Source of the DNA: Anaerolineaceae bacterium | GTDB taxonomy: Bacteria > Chloroflexota > Anaerolineae > Anaerolineales > Anaerolineaceae | Assembly: GCA_021107195.1 (NCBI GenBank) | Contig: JAIOTF010000404.1 | Location: 1-30,930, forward strand | Length of the DNA stretch: 30,930 nt | Direction of reading: 5' to 3' | In this document: positions 16,537-25,384 of the stretch, in pieces | Layout of the letters: each line of letters opens with the position of its first letter | How positions within the stretch are numbered: the first letter of the stretch is position 1 | Notes under the pieces: model-generated | What the model was told of the DNA's origin: nothing | The model's database searches: none | The model's input: the letters and a program-made list of their open reading frames with translations, nothing else | Program-made: the position numbers and the translations under genes

Positions 16537-17637
16537 TTGAAAAAAGCAATCATTACCGGCATCACCGGCCAGGATGGATCCTATCTGGCAGAGCTTCTCT
16601 TGTCGCAGGGCTATGAAGTACATGGCTTGATCCGCCGGGCCAGCACGTTCAACACTCGTCGCATCGACCATATCTATCACGACCCCCACAAAGCCGAGGA
16701 AAAAGACCGTCTCTTCTTGCATTATGGTGATGTTACCGCTTCCGGCACATTATTGGACATCATTTATGACACCCAACCGGACGAAATCTATCATCTCGCT
16801 GCACAAAGTCATGTGCGCGTAAGTTTTGATATGCCGGAATACACTGGCGATGTTACCGGCCTGGGAACAACCCGCATTCTGGAAGCTCTTCACAAATTCA
16901 AGGCCAAGACCCGTTTCTACCAGGCCTCCTCCAGTGAGATGTTCGGCGCCGCAGCCCCGCCGCAGAGTGAAGCAACACCTTTCCACCCGCAAAGCCCGTA
17001 TGCTGCCGCCAAACTGTATGCGTATTGGCTCACCCGCCAGTACCGCGAGGGTTATGACATCTTTGCCAGCAACGGCATTCTCTTCAACCACGAATCCCCC
17101 CGCCGTGGCGAAACCTTCGTCACCCGCAAGATCACGCGCGCACTGGCCAATATTCTGGCTGGCAATCAGCGCTACCTCTATCTCGGCAATCTCGATGCCA
17201 AACGAGACTGGGGATATGCGCCTGATTATGTGGCTGCCATGTGGAAAATGCTCCAGCATGATGAACCGCTGGATATTGTCATCGGCACTGGTGAAGCGCA
17301 TTCTGTGCGGGAATTTCTGGATGAATCCTTTGGGTATGTCGATCTGGATTGGCATGATTACGTCAAAATTGACCCGCGCTACTTCCGCCCCAACGAAGTG
17401 GACTATCTCCTCGCTGATGCCACCCAGGCCCGCACAACCCTGGGTTGGGAACCGCGGGTATTCTTCAAAGACCTGGTAAAAGTCATGGTGGATGCAGACC
17501 TGGAATTAGCCGGAATGGAATCTCCCGGGCACGGCAAATCCATTTTGGAAAAACACCATGGCGCATGGCACCGCTGGGAACAGCAGGTTGTCAGTATGGA
17601 CCAACCACAAGCGAATTTTGAAAACAACAATAAGTAA
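16537..17637 (+). CDS. gmd: GDP-mannose 4,6-dehydratase
   Basis: A 366-residue extended short-chain dehydrogenase. It converts GDP-mannose to GDP-4-keto-6-deoxymannose, the precursor of GDP-fucose, GDP-rhamnose and perosamine in surface glycans. Visible are the NADP-binding GITGQDG (8-14), the loop LIRRASTFNTRRIDH binding the cofactor phosphate, S133-E134 of the catalytic S/T-E pair, Y155 and K159 of YxxxK, and NHESPRRGETFVTRKI, which binds GDP. Length and motifs match the family throughout. The TTG start is supported by GGAGG six bases upstream. No GDP-fucose synthase or reductase lies next to it, so the final sugar cannot be named. A clear terminator follows, so it is probably monocistronic. 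Confidence 0.95.
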   Translation: MKKAIITGITGQDGSYLAELLLSQGYEVHGLIRRASTFNTRRIDHIYHDPHKAEEKDRLFLHYGDVTASGTLLDIIYDTQPDEIYHLAAQSHVRVSFDMPEYTGDVTGLGTTRILEALHKFKAKTRFYQASSSEMFGAAAPPQSEATPFHPQSPYAAAKLYAYWLTRQYREGYDIFASNGILFNHESPRRGETFVTRKITRALANILAGNQRYLYLGNLDAKRDWGYAPDYVAAMWKMLQHDEPLDIVIGTGEAHSVREFLDESFGYVDLDWHDYVKIDPRYFRPNEVDYLLADATQARTTLGWEPRVFFKDLVKVMVDADLELAGMESPGHGKSILEKHHGAWHRWEQQVVSMDQPQANFENNNK

Positions 17638-17646
17638 TATTGCCAG

Positions 17647-17675
17647 GCCCACCGAAATGATCGGTGGGCTTTTTT
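17647..17675 (+). terminator. Rho-independent terminator after gmd
   Basis: A perfect 9-bp stem, GCCCACCGA with TCGGTGGGC, loop AATGA, followed by six T. It starts 10 bases beyond the gmd stop. Confidence 0.92.
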
Positions 17676-17685
17676 AATACAAACC

Positions 17686-18138
17686 ATGATGATGAAATCA
17701 AACACCTTTTCACTGACACAGCTGGCCCTTCTACTCGTTCTGTGCTGCTTTCTAACAGGCTGCCTTCCGGACATATACGATCAGGTCAGCAGCGACGTTG
17801 AGATCACCTACAAGGAAGAGACCTTCTCACCCCTGATGTGGCGTGTACCTGGCGGTGAAACCATCACCCTGCATGTCGATAATCAATCAAATCAGGAATG
17901 GTATTGGATCCTGATGGCAAGGCCCGTGACCCTGCCCTTTGACGAAGATGACAGGCAGAACACTCTGGCTGAATTCACAATCCCCGCGCACACCCAACAG
18001 GTGTTGGAATTTTCCGCACCGCAAGCCGCTGGTGAATATGATATCGTCTGTAATCTTGATCTTACTGAAGAAAATCCCGGTCCTGTTGGGACGCTGGTCG
18101 TCTATCGCATCCGTGAACTGACCACAACCCCGTATTAA
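17686..18138 (+). CDS. Small cupredoxin-like lipoprotein
   Basis: A 150-residue protein with a lipoprotein signal (LALLLVLCCFLTGC; lipobox LTGC, Cys near 25). The mature part is a beta-rich domain with a cupredoxin pattern: MWRVPGGETITLHVDNQS early and AGEYDIVCNLDL late. In copper proteins that final loop supplies Cys, His and Met; here a Cys is present, but the following His and Met positions read as other residues (NLDLTEENPGPVG), so copper binding is doubtful. Three ATG codons in a row begin the gene and there is no clear ribosome site, since the gmd terminator lies directly upstream. Its stop overlaps the stop of the convergent Fur gene. Confidence 0.65.
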   Translation: MMMKSNTFSLTQLALLLVLCCFLTGCLPDIYDQVSSDVEITYKEETFSPLMWRVPGGETITLHVDNQSNQEWYWILMARPVTLPFDEDDRQNTLAEFTIPAHTQQVLEFSAPQAAGEYDIVCNLDLTEENPGPVGTLVVYRIRELTTTPY

Positions 18139-18608
18139 CTTTCCCCCATTGGCTTTTCCTGCATCTCAGCCTGACACTGTGGACAGATTCCAAAAATTTG
18201 CATCCAGTGGCCCTGCGTGGTAAAACCCGTATCATTCTCTACACCAGCAAAAAGATTCGTTAAATCAGCGCCTTCAAAATAAACATACTTGCCGCATTGC
18301 GTACACAGCAAGAGATGTTGATGCCCGCTGCAGGTAGGCACAAACGCCTGACAATCCTGCTCCCGGTGTACTCGCTGGATCAGCCCAAGTTCTTCCAGCT
18401 TTTCCATGGTGCGATACACTGTCACCAATCCCAACCGCGGATAGACCTGGCGGGCAAAGTCAAAAACCTCGGCCGGGCGCAGCACTCGCTGACTGTTTGC
18501 CACTACATTGACCACAGCCTTACGTGCATCGGTCAAGCGGTACCCATGGTCACGCAGTGCAAAAATCCATGCCTGGCTCTCTATACCTACACCCTCACTT
18601 CTGGTCAA
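18135..18608 (-). CDS. Fur-family metalloregulator (Fur/Zur/PerR type)
   Basis: A 157-residue repressor. A winged helix occupies about 12-85, including YRLTDARKAVVNVV and the recognition helix LVTVYRTMEKLEELGLI. A metal-binding dimerisation domain follows, with SGHQHLLLCTQC and ICPQC: two CxxC pairs (C102/C105 and C142/C145) that make the structural zinc site, plus candidate sensory ligands H96, H98 and H134. Which metal it senses cannot be decided from the sequence. The TTG start is preceded by GAGAGG, which lies next to the stop codon of the upstream M23 gene only 12 bases away, so the two are one operon. Its stop overlaps that of the cupredoxin-like gene. Confidence 0.88.
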   Translation of the reverse strand: MTRSEGVGIESQAWIFALRDHGYRLTDARKAVVNVVANSQRVLRPAEVFDFARQVYPRLGLVTVYRTMEKLEELGLIQRVHREQDCQAFVPTCSGHQHLLLCTQCGKYVYFEGADLTNLFAGVENDTGFTTQGHWMQIFGICPQCQAEMQEKPMGES

Positions 18609-18620
18609 TTCAGCCCTCTC

Positions 18621-19844
18621 TTACTGCAAAAAATTCCACGGATTGACTTTTCCATAAAGATCACTGCGCAGCTCAAAATGCAAATGCGGCCCGCTGGAAT
18701 TACCCGTAGTGCCCATAGCCCCAATCACATCACCCTGATAAACATAGGAGCCGCAAGCCACATTCAGCGAGTCCATATGGGCATACAAAGACTGCCAACC
18801 ATTGCCATGATCGATAACCACGGTATTGCCATAGCCCCAATCATTCCAACCGGCATATACAACCACCCCTGAATCTGTCGCAAACAGCGCGTAGCCGATT
18901 GCACCAGCGATGTCAATACCGAAATGATTGGTCTCTGGCGAATAATCGTATCCGGAAAGATAGCGCTCCACCGACGGCCAGACAAAGGTGCCAGTTCCAA
19001 CCGGACCTTCAATGATCTCACCGCAAAAGCCTGGACCAAATGTCTTGGCAACCGCCGGGTTGTCGCGCGTGATGCGCGGCGCACTCCAGGAAACAAACTC
19101 GCGCTGGCCGCCCGGGATCACCAGCCACGTTCCCGGCTCAATATTTGGATTACTTAAATCACCGATCGTATCTCGATTGAGATCATTCCCGGACCAATCC
19201 AGAACCTCATCCGTTGTTACCCCATAGAATTCGGCAACACCATTTAAGCCGTCTCCTGCGTGCCATTCATAATAAACACCATCAACAGGCAGAATATTCA
19301 GAACCTGTCCGGGCTGCAAACGGTGAACGTCATCAGCCAATATGTAATAATTACCCCATAATACCGTCTCTGGTTTAAGATTGAATTTCTTGGCGATCTC
19401 AAAGATTGAATCACCTTGCTGCACCTCGTATTGAGAAATCTCCAGGCGCGGCTTTGCCGGCAAGAGCGTATTCATCTTAACCAGACGAATCAGGCCATCA
19501 CGATATGCCCCCCCATCCGGCATCTGAATTTCTGGCAACCCTGGTGGGGGTTCCGGGGTTGGAGCTGCCGCCGCCTGAACAGATTCCGCCATTGGCGGAG
19601 GAGAAAGCGTAACTTCCTCATCAAGATAGAAATGTCGCATGACCCACACCACAACCAATACCAGGAAGATTGACAGAAGGCTGGTTCCCAATCGCAGTGC
19701 TGTTTCCCCCAATCCTAACCGGACAAGGTTTTCCCAAATCTGCCGCCACTCGCGTTTAGGTCGTGGTGCGTCCACTGCTTCCACAACCAGCGATTCTTTT
19801 TCAGAATATGTTTCTTCGAAATTTTCAATTTGTTCTTCTAACAT
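18621..19844 (-). CDS. M23 metallo-endopeptidase with LysM repeats
   Basis: About 407 residues. A cytosolic tail is followed by a membrane helix (about 55-75), a Pro-rich spacer, one or two LysM domains (YEVQQGDSIFEIAKKFNLKPETV, and YEWHAGDGLNGVAEFYGV) that bind glycan strands, then an M23/lysostaphin-type peptidase. Zinc ligands are visible as H and D of NHFGIDIAG and the last His of GPHLHFEL, with HMDS as the active-site His. It probably cleaves or remodels peptidoglycan cross-links, or activates amidases. The ATG at 19844 is chosen over the one at 19874 because it has AGAGGT at 7 bases and because the upstream ATG overlaps the predicted promoter. fur follows in the same operon. Confidence 0.9.
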   Translation of the reverse strand: MLEEQIENFEETYSEKESLVVEAVDAPRPKREWRQIWENLVRLGLGETALRLGTSLLSIFLVLVVVWVMRHFYLDEEVTLSPPPMAESVQAAAAPTPEPPPGLPEIQMPDGGAYRDGLIRLVKMNTLLPAKPRLEISQYEVQQGDSIFEIAKKFNLKPETVLWGNYYILADDVHRLQPGQVLNILPVDGVYYEWHAGDGLNGVAEFYGVTTDEVLDWSGNDLNRDTIGDLSNPNIEPGTWLVIPGGQREFVSWSAPRITRDNPAVAKTFGPGFCGEIIEGPVGTGTFVWPSVERYLSGYDYSPETNHFGIDIAGAIGYALFATDSGVVVYAGWNDWGYGNTVVIDHGNGWQSLYAHMDSLNVACGSYVYQGDVIGAMGTTGNSSGPHLHFELRSDLYGKVNPWNFLQ

Positions 19845-19864
19845 GCAGTTGACCTCTGTTTTGC

Positions 19865-19893
19865 ATGATAACATAAGCCTCTTATGCGGTCAA
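19865..19893 (-). promoter_or_regulatory. Promoter of the M23-fur operon
   Basis: Minus strand TTGACC (19888-19893), a 17-base spacer and TATCAT (19865-19870). The predicted start near 19858 leaves a leader of about 14 bases holding the AGAGGT ribosome site, which fixes the start codon at 19844. Confidence 0.65.
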
Positions 19894-20001
19894 ATAACAT
19901 CAAATGCGCAAATTCCAGCATTTAAAAACTACTATTTTCTGTCGTACAGTCTTTTTTATCAAACAGACATGAAAAATGGTTGCTCAAAATGTGAACGTTT
20001 G

Positions 20002-20982
20002 TTAAAAGATCATCTGCTGCAGCAGGTAGACCAGAGCTGAGATCAAACCGGTCGCGGGGATGGTTAACAACCATGCCATCGCAATATTTCCCATCACTCC
20101 CCAACGCACTTTACTCATCCGTTCCGCTGACCCTACGCCGACAATCGTAGAACTGACCACCTGGGTTGAACTGACCGGACCACCCAGCAAAGCCGCTCCA
20201 AGCAGCACCGAGGCTGCTCCCATTTGAGCGCAAAAACCATTCACAGGGCGAATCTTATAGAATTTTCCTCCCAAAGTACGGATCATCCCCCACCCACCGA
20301 CAGCAGTTCCCAAAGCCATTGCACCTGCACTGATTGCAATCACCCACAGCGGCACCTCAAACGAAGGGAGCATACCCGCTGAAACCAGCCCCAGCGTAAT
20401 AATGCCCATCGCCTTTTGGGCATCGTTGGTTCCCTGGCTCAAAGCCAAACCTATTCCAGTCAACACCTGAACATTCTTGAAAAACCAGTTGATGCGCATA
20501 CTGGCATTATGCGCCAGAAGATAAACCAGCTTTGTGAACAAATAACCAACCAACAAGCCACCGATCGGCGAAACAAACAACGCTATCAATACGATCGCCA
20601 AGCCCGAAGGAATTACGTATGTCCAGCCAACACCCACAATAACTGTCCCTAGAATTCCGCCAACCAGAGCATGCGAAGAACTACTGGGAATACCTACCAA
20701 CCAGGTAAAAATATTCCATACTATTGCCCCTGCCAAAGCTGCAATGATGACCGGCAATGTCATCACCTCAGGTGCAACCAGGCCTTGCCCGATCATCTTT
20801 GCAACCGCAACTCCAAACAGGAATGGTCCGATAAATTCAGCGATGGCAGTCATTGCCAATGCCATCCGCGGTGACATGGTCCGCGAAGAAATGATCGTTG
20901 CAACCACATTGCTTGCATCGTGAACACCATTCAGGAATCCAAAAATAACTGCCAGTGCGATTAAAATGTAAAGAGCTGTCAT
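20002..20982 (-). CDS. PiT-family inorganic phosphate transporter
   Basis: A 326-residue polytopic membrane protein with both PiT signature repeats: GFLNGVHDASN near the N-terminus and SQGTNDAQKAMG in the second half, plus the paired GIPSSSSHALVGG and GGPVSSTQVVSSTIVG loops. Such carriers move metal-phosphate complexes with protons or sodium. The length is on the short side but complete, with the inverted repeat structure intact. The gene starts 20 bases after the DUF47 stop codon, the usual order of the accessory-transporter pair. No PHO box was recognised upstream of the pair. Confidence 0.93.
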   Translation of the reverse strand: MTALYILIALAVIFGFLNGVHDASNVVATIISSRTMSPRMALAMTAIAEFIGPFLFGVAVAKMIGQGLVAPEVMTLPVIIAALAGAIVWNIFTWLVGIPSSSSHALVGGILGTVIVGVGWTYVIPSGLAIVLIALFVSPIGGLLVGYLFTKLVYLLAHNASMRINWFFKNVQVLTGIGLALSQGTNDAQKAMGIITLGLVSAGMLPSFEVPLWVIAISAGAMALGTAVGGWGMIRTLGGKFYKIRPVNGFCAQMGAASVLLGAALLGGPVSSTQVVSSTIVGVGSAERMSKVRWGVMGNIAMAWLLTIPATGLISALVYLLQQMIF

Positions 20983-21002
20983 CTTTATCTTTACCCCCTG
21001 AT

Positions 21003-21635
21003 TCAGGTCATCTTCATGATGATATCAGCCACAACATTCGCTGCCTGGTCTTCCATATCCGCTGCGTTGCTCAGGTGACGGTAAATTTCCCGCACTTTGA
21101 GGATCGTCATCACATCCTTGACATTTTTCGGGCCGCGGAACAGATCAGCTAATGCCTCTCGATATACAGCCTCAACCCTGTTTTCCAACGCCTTGGCCCG
21201 CTGCACATGGTTGGAAGCCGTGGAGGGATGCTTACTTTGCAAACGCTGTACTGCTAATTGCAATTCAATCGAAGCATCATAAAGCAAAGAAGCCATACGG
21301 CGCATGAAAACCGTCGGTTTGACCTTCAGGATTTCCATTTCATCCACCGTCGTATTGGCATAATCCAGAATATCATCAATTTCGCGGGACAGGCTGAAAA
21401 TATCTTCGCGGTCAAATGGGGTGACAAAGGTTCGCATTAACTCTTCGATCAGAATGCGGCGCACCTCGTCCGCTTTTTTTTCGGTCACTGCAATCCGCTT
21501 TGCGACCACAGAGTCACGCTTCTTGAGGTACACTTTTAACAATTCCAACCCTTCTACAGTCAGGGTTGCTTGTTCCAACAGCAGTTGAATAAATTTATTC
21601 GGTTTGCGCTTAAAAAGATCACGAAGTTTTCCCAT
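21003..21635 (-). CDS. DUF47 (PhoU-like) accessory protein of the PiT transporter
   Basis: A 210-residue, all-helical, charged cytosolic protein. The sequence FVTPFDREDIFSLSREIDDILDYANTTVDEM is the hallmark DUF47/PhoU metal-binding region (D-R-E-D and E-x-x-D). DUF47 proteins are regularly encoded just before a PiT gene and are thought to control it. The ATG follows GAGG with 7 bases of spacing. It is the first gene of a two-gene operon with the transporter, 20 bases apart. Confidence 0.92.
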   Translation of the reverse strand: MGKLRDLFKRKPNKFIQLLLEQATLTVEGLELLKVYLKKRDSVVAKRIAVTEKKADEVRRILIEELMRTFVTPFDREDIFSLSREIDDILDYANTTVDEMEILKVKPTVFMRRMASLLYDASIELQLAVQRLQSKHPSTASNHVQRAKALENRVEAVYREALADLFRGPKNVKDVMTILKVREIYRHLSNAADMEDQAANVVADIIMKMT

Positions 21636-21948
21636 CTTTATGCCTCATCTGTCAAGTAAAAGTCTAAACACCACAGTTCCATTGCATGAATATGAGAGAG
21701 GAAGAAATTTTACCACACACACCATGCAAACATGTTTTCATACTATCTAATATCTGATTCAATACCTTCGCTAAAAAATGAGCAAAAAGGGTAACCTGCA
21801 GTAAAGTTGTAGTCCATTACAACCGAACTTTCCACAGGAAGCCCTTGATGAATATTTTAGCACTTTTACAATGCATACAACCTCATCTCTCGAAAACTGA
21901 TCTGAGACATATGAGGCATGGTCGTTCAGGCGATGTTGACCACATTGA

Positions 21949-22365
21949 GTGCCTGGAGCCTTTGCCAATGTCAACCTGTTTTCCAGCAATCTGGAACTCT
22001 CTTATGAAACGATCATCGACTATTACAGTCTGCGTTTTCAGATCGAGTTCAATTTCAGGGATGCCAAACAATATTGGGGCTTGGAAGACTTCATGAACAT
22101 CAAGGAAGTCCCTCTGACCAATGCTCTCAACCTGTCGCTGTTCATAGTTAACCTTGCCCAGGTCTTGCTACGCCAATTCCGTCAGACCCACCCGGATAGT
22201 GGAACTTTGGACTTGAAAGCCTACTTCCGAGCCGCAAAATACTTCGAAGAGACAATAAAAATGCTTCCGCAAAAACCGGACACTATTTTATTGGAACAGA
22301 TATTTGACCAAGTAGCCTCTTTAGGTTGCATTCATGCTGTTAAGGTTCGCTCTTCATCGCTGTAA
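21949..22365 (+). pseudogene. IS4-type transposase, C-terminal remnant
   Basis: A stretch of 138 codons with no proper start: a TGA directly precedes the GTG at 21949. It reads YYSLRFQIEFNFRDAK, a textbook Y-x2-R-x3-E-x6-K motif of IS4-family DDE transposases, in which the Glu is the third catalytic acid, then WGLEDF and a normal C-terminus to the stop. The N-terminal two thirds, including both catalytic Asp residues, are absent, so it cannot be active. No terminal inverted repeats were recognised. It marks the junction between the housekeeping genes on the left and the AT-rich cluster on the right. Confidence 0.85.
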
Positions 22366-22465
22366 TTGGTGAAGGTACTGATCAATCTTCAACATATTTC
22401 TGTTTTTGTTATCATGCTACCGGATTATCGGATATTATCCTCAAGCGAAAGTCCTGATTATTTAT

Positions 22466-23746
22466 TTATACTACCGGTTTCCAGCCAAGCATCTGACTAA
22501 TATTTAGGATAGTAAATGCTTTGCGAACATATTGGGCATATTCCAGAGCATCTCTGACATCTGCATCAGTCAAGCCAATAGCTTCTGGTTGTGTAATTCC
22601 ACCAACAGCCTTAAGCATGGATATTATCTCATCTGGAGAAGGTACTTCTAAGGCGATCTCCTGAAGTGTTTCCCAGTTATTAATAATATTGGTCTTGAGC
22701 GAATTATATTTTTCTTCAGTCATACTTAAATGGACTTCCTGGGTTTTTACAATGAAATCAGATATTTTATCGCCATATCCACGCTTGATTTTTTGTATCT
22801 CAACTTCAGTATCAAATAAAGGTGTATTTTCTAAACGATTAACAACTTCTTCTTTTGACATCTCACGGATCATTTCAAAATACTTGGCTATCCATATAGA
22901 TGCTAGCCCAACTTTGGATCCATGAAAAACGGCGGGGCGATTTTCACGAAGCAGCTTCATCTCCCAATAATGGGATAACTGATGCTCTGCCCCTGAAGCG
23001 GGACGAGAGTTTCCAAACTCCAGCATACATAAACCCTCTTCATATAGGGCTTCCATTACAGATTTGATACTTGTTTCCCGGTCTTTCTCCAAACCATTTA
23101 CTTGAGAGACAACTTTGTTTCTGGCAATACGAGAACGTTCAGCGATGGCTGAATCGTAAATATCTCCATTCAACAAGTTTGCTAATTTCCAGTCTGCTAA
23201 TGCGGTAAATTTTCCAATCATATCTCCGAAGCCCGCTGCAATAAGCGGTTTGGGAGCGTTGCATAAAGTTTCCATATCCGCAAATATGGCACAAGGTGGT
23301 CTGGACATTATCGTTTGTTTGTAATCCCTGATGAACATTGCCGATCCATTTGAAGCGAAACCATCAACGGACGGCGCTGTGGGTAGTGATATAAAGTAAG
23401 ATTTTGCGCGATAGCTTACAAAACGTACAAGGTCTGTTACTGTACCAGAACCAACAGCAATAAAAAGTTGCTCGGAATCATTAGCTGGCAGAAGCGTCTG
23501 CACAATATATTCCTCGTTCGCTCCAATCTTTTCTCCATGCAGGACAATATTATCGACGTCAAAGCCAGCTTCACAGAGTGCTTTTTCAATACGCGCACCT
23601 AATGCTCTATATTCATTCTCATCAGATACCAGCACGATATGAACAACATTTTTATCTTTTAGATAATTAATTAATTCAGGAATTGTTTCATGCCCAATAT
23701 AAAACAATAACTTATCTTCAGGGGATATCTTGATATTATTACTCAT
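22466..23746 (-). CDS. Glycerol-1-phosphate-dehydrogenase-like (AraM/EgsA family) oxidoreductase
   Basis: A 426-residue iron-dependent-alcohol-dehydrogenase-fold enzyme of the AraM / sn-glycerol-1-phosphate dehydrogenase group. It shows the cofactor loop VGSGTVTDL (98-106), PTAPSVDGFAS (122-132), and metal ligands D175 (GFGDMIGK), H255 (GAEHQLSH) and H275 (AVFHGSKVG). Known members interconvert dihydroxyacetone phosphate and glycerol 1-phosphate; a related polyol phosphate is possible here. Its ATG lies inside the end of the RpiB gene (8-base overlap), so the two are translationally coupled. It is the last gene of the cluster. In this context I read it as the step that oxidises a polyol phosphate to a ketose phosphate; the true substrate is unproven. 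Confidence 0.85.
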   Translation of the reverse strand: MSNNIKISPEDKLLFYIGHETIPELINYLKDKNVVHIVLVSDENEYRALGARIEKALCEAGFDVDNIVLHGEKIGANEEYIVQTLLPANDSEQLFIAVGSGTVTDLVRFVSYRAKSYFISLPTAPSVDGFASNGSAMFIRDYKQTIMSRPPCAIFADMETLCNAPKPLIAAGFGDMIGKFTALADWKLANLLNGDIYDSAIAERSRIARNKVVSQVNGLEKDRETSIKSVMEALYEEGLCMLEFGNSRPASGAEHQLSHYWEMKLLRENRPAVFHGSKVGLASIWIAKYFEMIREMSKEEVVNRLENTPLFDTEVEIQKIKRGYGDKISDFIVKTQEVHLSMTEEKYNSLKTNIINNWETLQEIALEVPSPDEIISMLKAVGGITQPEAIGLTDADVRDALEYAQYVRKAFTILNISQMLGWKPVV

Positions 23747-24200
23747 TACGATACCGGCCCTCTATGGCCATGATCTTATCCACTTTTGGTGCAGATCTGC
23801 CACCCTGAAACTCTGAATTTAACCAAACCTCTACCAGTTTTATCGCTAATGATGGGCCAGTTATAAGAGCTCCAAGAGTAATGATTTGGGCATTATTGCT
23901 TTTTACTGAACGTTCGGCAGCATAAATATCATAAACTTGAGCAGCTCTGATACCAGGGACTTTATTTGCAGCGATAGACATGCCAATGCCAGTACCGCAA
24001 ATTAATATTCCTCTATCGCATTTGCTTTGTGAAACTTCAACAGCAACCTTTTCTGCAATATCAGGGTAATCAACTGGACTCGGGTCATTGACACCAAAAT
24101 CCACAATTTCCACCGCAACTTTGCTTTGTTCTTTTAAATACTTAATAAGTGTTTCTTTTAAACCAATTGCCAAATTGTCGCAACCAATTGCAATCTTCAT
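23739..24200 (-). CDS. rpiB: RpiB/LacAB-family isomerase, tetrulose-4-phosphate-isomerase-like
   Basis: A 153-residue sugar-phosphate isomerase. The proton-shuttling Cys is present (C68 in ICGTGIGMS). In ribose-5-phosphate isomerases B a His (H99 in E. coli) opens the furanose ring; here the aligned residue is S101 in KSNNAQIITLG. The usual GxDH at the N-terminus reads GCDNLA. From memory, SNNAQI is characteristic of the branch that interconverts D-erythrulose 4-phosphate and D-erythrose 4-phosphate (EryI, DerI), which uses open-chain substrates. The ATG at 24200 has GAGG at 5 bases; the GTG two codons upstream overlaps that ribosome site. It overlaps the dehydrogenase gene by 8 bases. Confidence 0.85.
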   Translation of the reverse strand: MKIAIGCDNLAIGLKETLIKYLKEQSKVAVEIVDFGVNDPSPVDYPDIAEKVAVEVSQSKCDRGILICGTGIGMSIAANKVPGIRAAQVYDIYAAERSVKSNNAQIITLGALITGPSLAIKLVEVWLNSEFQGGRSAPKVDKIMAIEGRYRNE

Positions 24201-24280
24201 TGTCACCTCTTGTAAAAAGATAATGTGCCCGTGATGATATTCTTAAACTTATTTTTATAAATCCGGGAATATTTTTGAGA

Positions 24281-25357
24281 TTAAGTGTTCAATAAAACCG
24301 GGTTGCTCAGCACTAGTTTGACCTCTTCACCAATGTTTAAGGTGAATTTATTCTGAGTGTGTACACGCAGCAAAACATCGCCAAATTGTATAGTACAGTC
24401 ATTTCGGTCGCCGATATATGTTTGCCTGACTAATGTCCCAATCGTTCCCTCTTGGCCATCTGATGGCAGAACATCAATATCTTCCGGTCGGATAACAACA
24501 GTTACGTTATTACTGTAATCTTTTTCGTTAATAACAGGAACCGTTAAGAAGTTTTTTCCAGAACCATCATTCAATTTAACTCTTACTACGCTCTTTTCTC
24601 TATTGACGATCTCGCAAGGAATAAAATTGGCCATGCCAATAAAATTAGCCACAAATTTATTGCTTGGGTTCTGATATACATTCTGTGGTGAGCCAATTTG
24701 TTGTACAATACCCTGATCCATGACAACCACACGATCGGACATCGACATTGCTTCGATCTGATCATGAGTAACATAAACAACAGTAATTGCTAATCGTTGT
24801 TGTAACTCAACGATTTCGTAACGCATACTCTCTCGTAATTTGGCGTCGAGATTGCTCAATGGTTCATCTAGAAGTAACACCGAAGGTTCCATAACGACGG
24901 CTCTCGCCAGAGCAACCCGTTGTTGCTGTCCACCCGACATTTGGTGCGGAAAACGATCTTCAAACCCCTCGAGCTTGACCAAAGAAAGAGTTACTGAGAC
25001 TCTTTCTTTGGTTTCCTTTTTTGAATACTTCTTGAATTTCAAAGGATAAGCAATGTTTTTAAAGACGTTCATATGCGGCCACACGGCATAAGTTTGAAAT
25101 ACCATTCCCATATCTCGTTTGTCGGGTGGCAGGAAAGTATTATCTTCATAAGAACTGATAATTTTGCCATCAATCGAGATCGAGCCTTTTGTGGGTTTGA
25201 TAAAACCGGCGACCATTCTCAAAGTTGTGGTTTTTCCGCACCCGGAAGGGCCAAGGAATGTAACAAACTCACCGTCTTTAATATCTACATTTAGCTTATC
25301 AACTACAGCATTGTTTCCAAATTTCTTTTGTAGATTTATTAGTTTAAGCCCAGCCAT
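24281..25357 (-). CDS. ABC transporter ATPase (Fbp/Afu/PotA-like)
   Basis: A 358-residue nucleotide-binding subunit. Walker A GPSGCGKTT (36-44), Q-loop VFQTYA, signature MSGGQQQRVALARA, Walker B VLLLDEP, D-loop SNLDA and H-loop YVTHD are all present. After the ATPase core comes a TOBE-type domain (about 245-355; VVIRPEDIDVL), typical of importers of the iron(III), polyamine, sugar-phosphate and phosphonate group. The ATG follows GGAGG at 7 bases. It is separated by 27 bases from the permease gene upstream and 80 bases from rpiB downstream, in one cluster. It energises uptake of the same solute as the lipoprotein receptor. Confidence 0.93.
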   Translation of the reverse strand: MAGLKLINLQKKFGNNAVVDKLNVDIKDGEFVTFLGPSGCGKTTTLRMVAGFIKPTKGSISIDGKIISSYEDNTFLPPDKRDMGMVFQTYAVWPHMNVFKNIAYPLKFKKYSKKETKERVSVTLSLVKLEGFEDRFPHQMSGGQQQRVALARAVVMEPSVLLLDEPLSNLDAKLRESMRYEIVELQQRLAITVVYVTHDQIEAMSMSDRVVVMDQGIVQQIGSPQNVYQNPSNKFVANFIGMANFIPCEIVNREKSVVRVKLNDGSGKNFLTVPVINEKDYSNNVTVVIRPEDIDVLPSDGQEGTIGTLVRQTYIGDRNDCTIQFGDVLLRVHTQNKFTLNIGEEVKLVLSNPVLLNT

Positions 25358-25384
25358 ATGTTTGCCTCCAATAAATATAGATAT

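Noticed and set aside
21845..22096. 83-codon frame overlapping the IS4 remnant
   Set aside because: It is in a different frame from the transposase motif, and its sequence shows no conserved feature.
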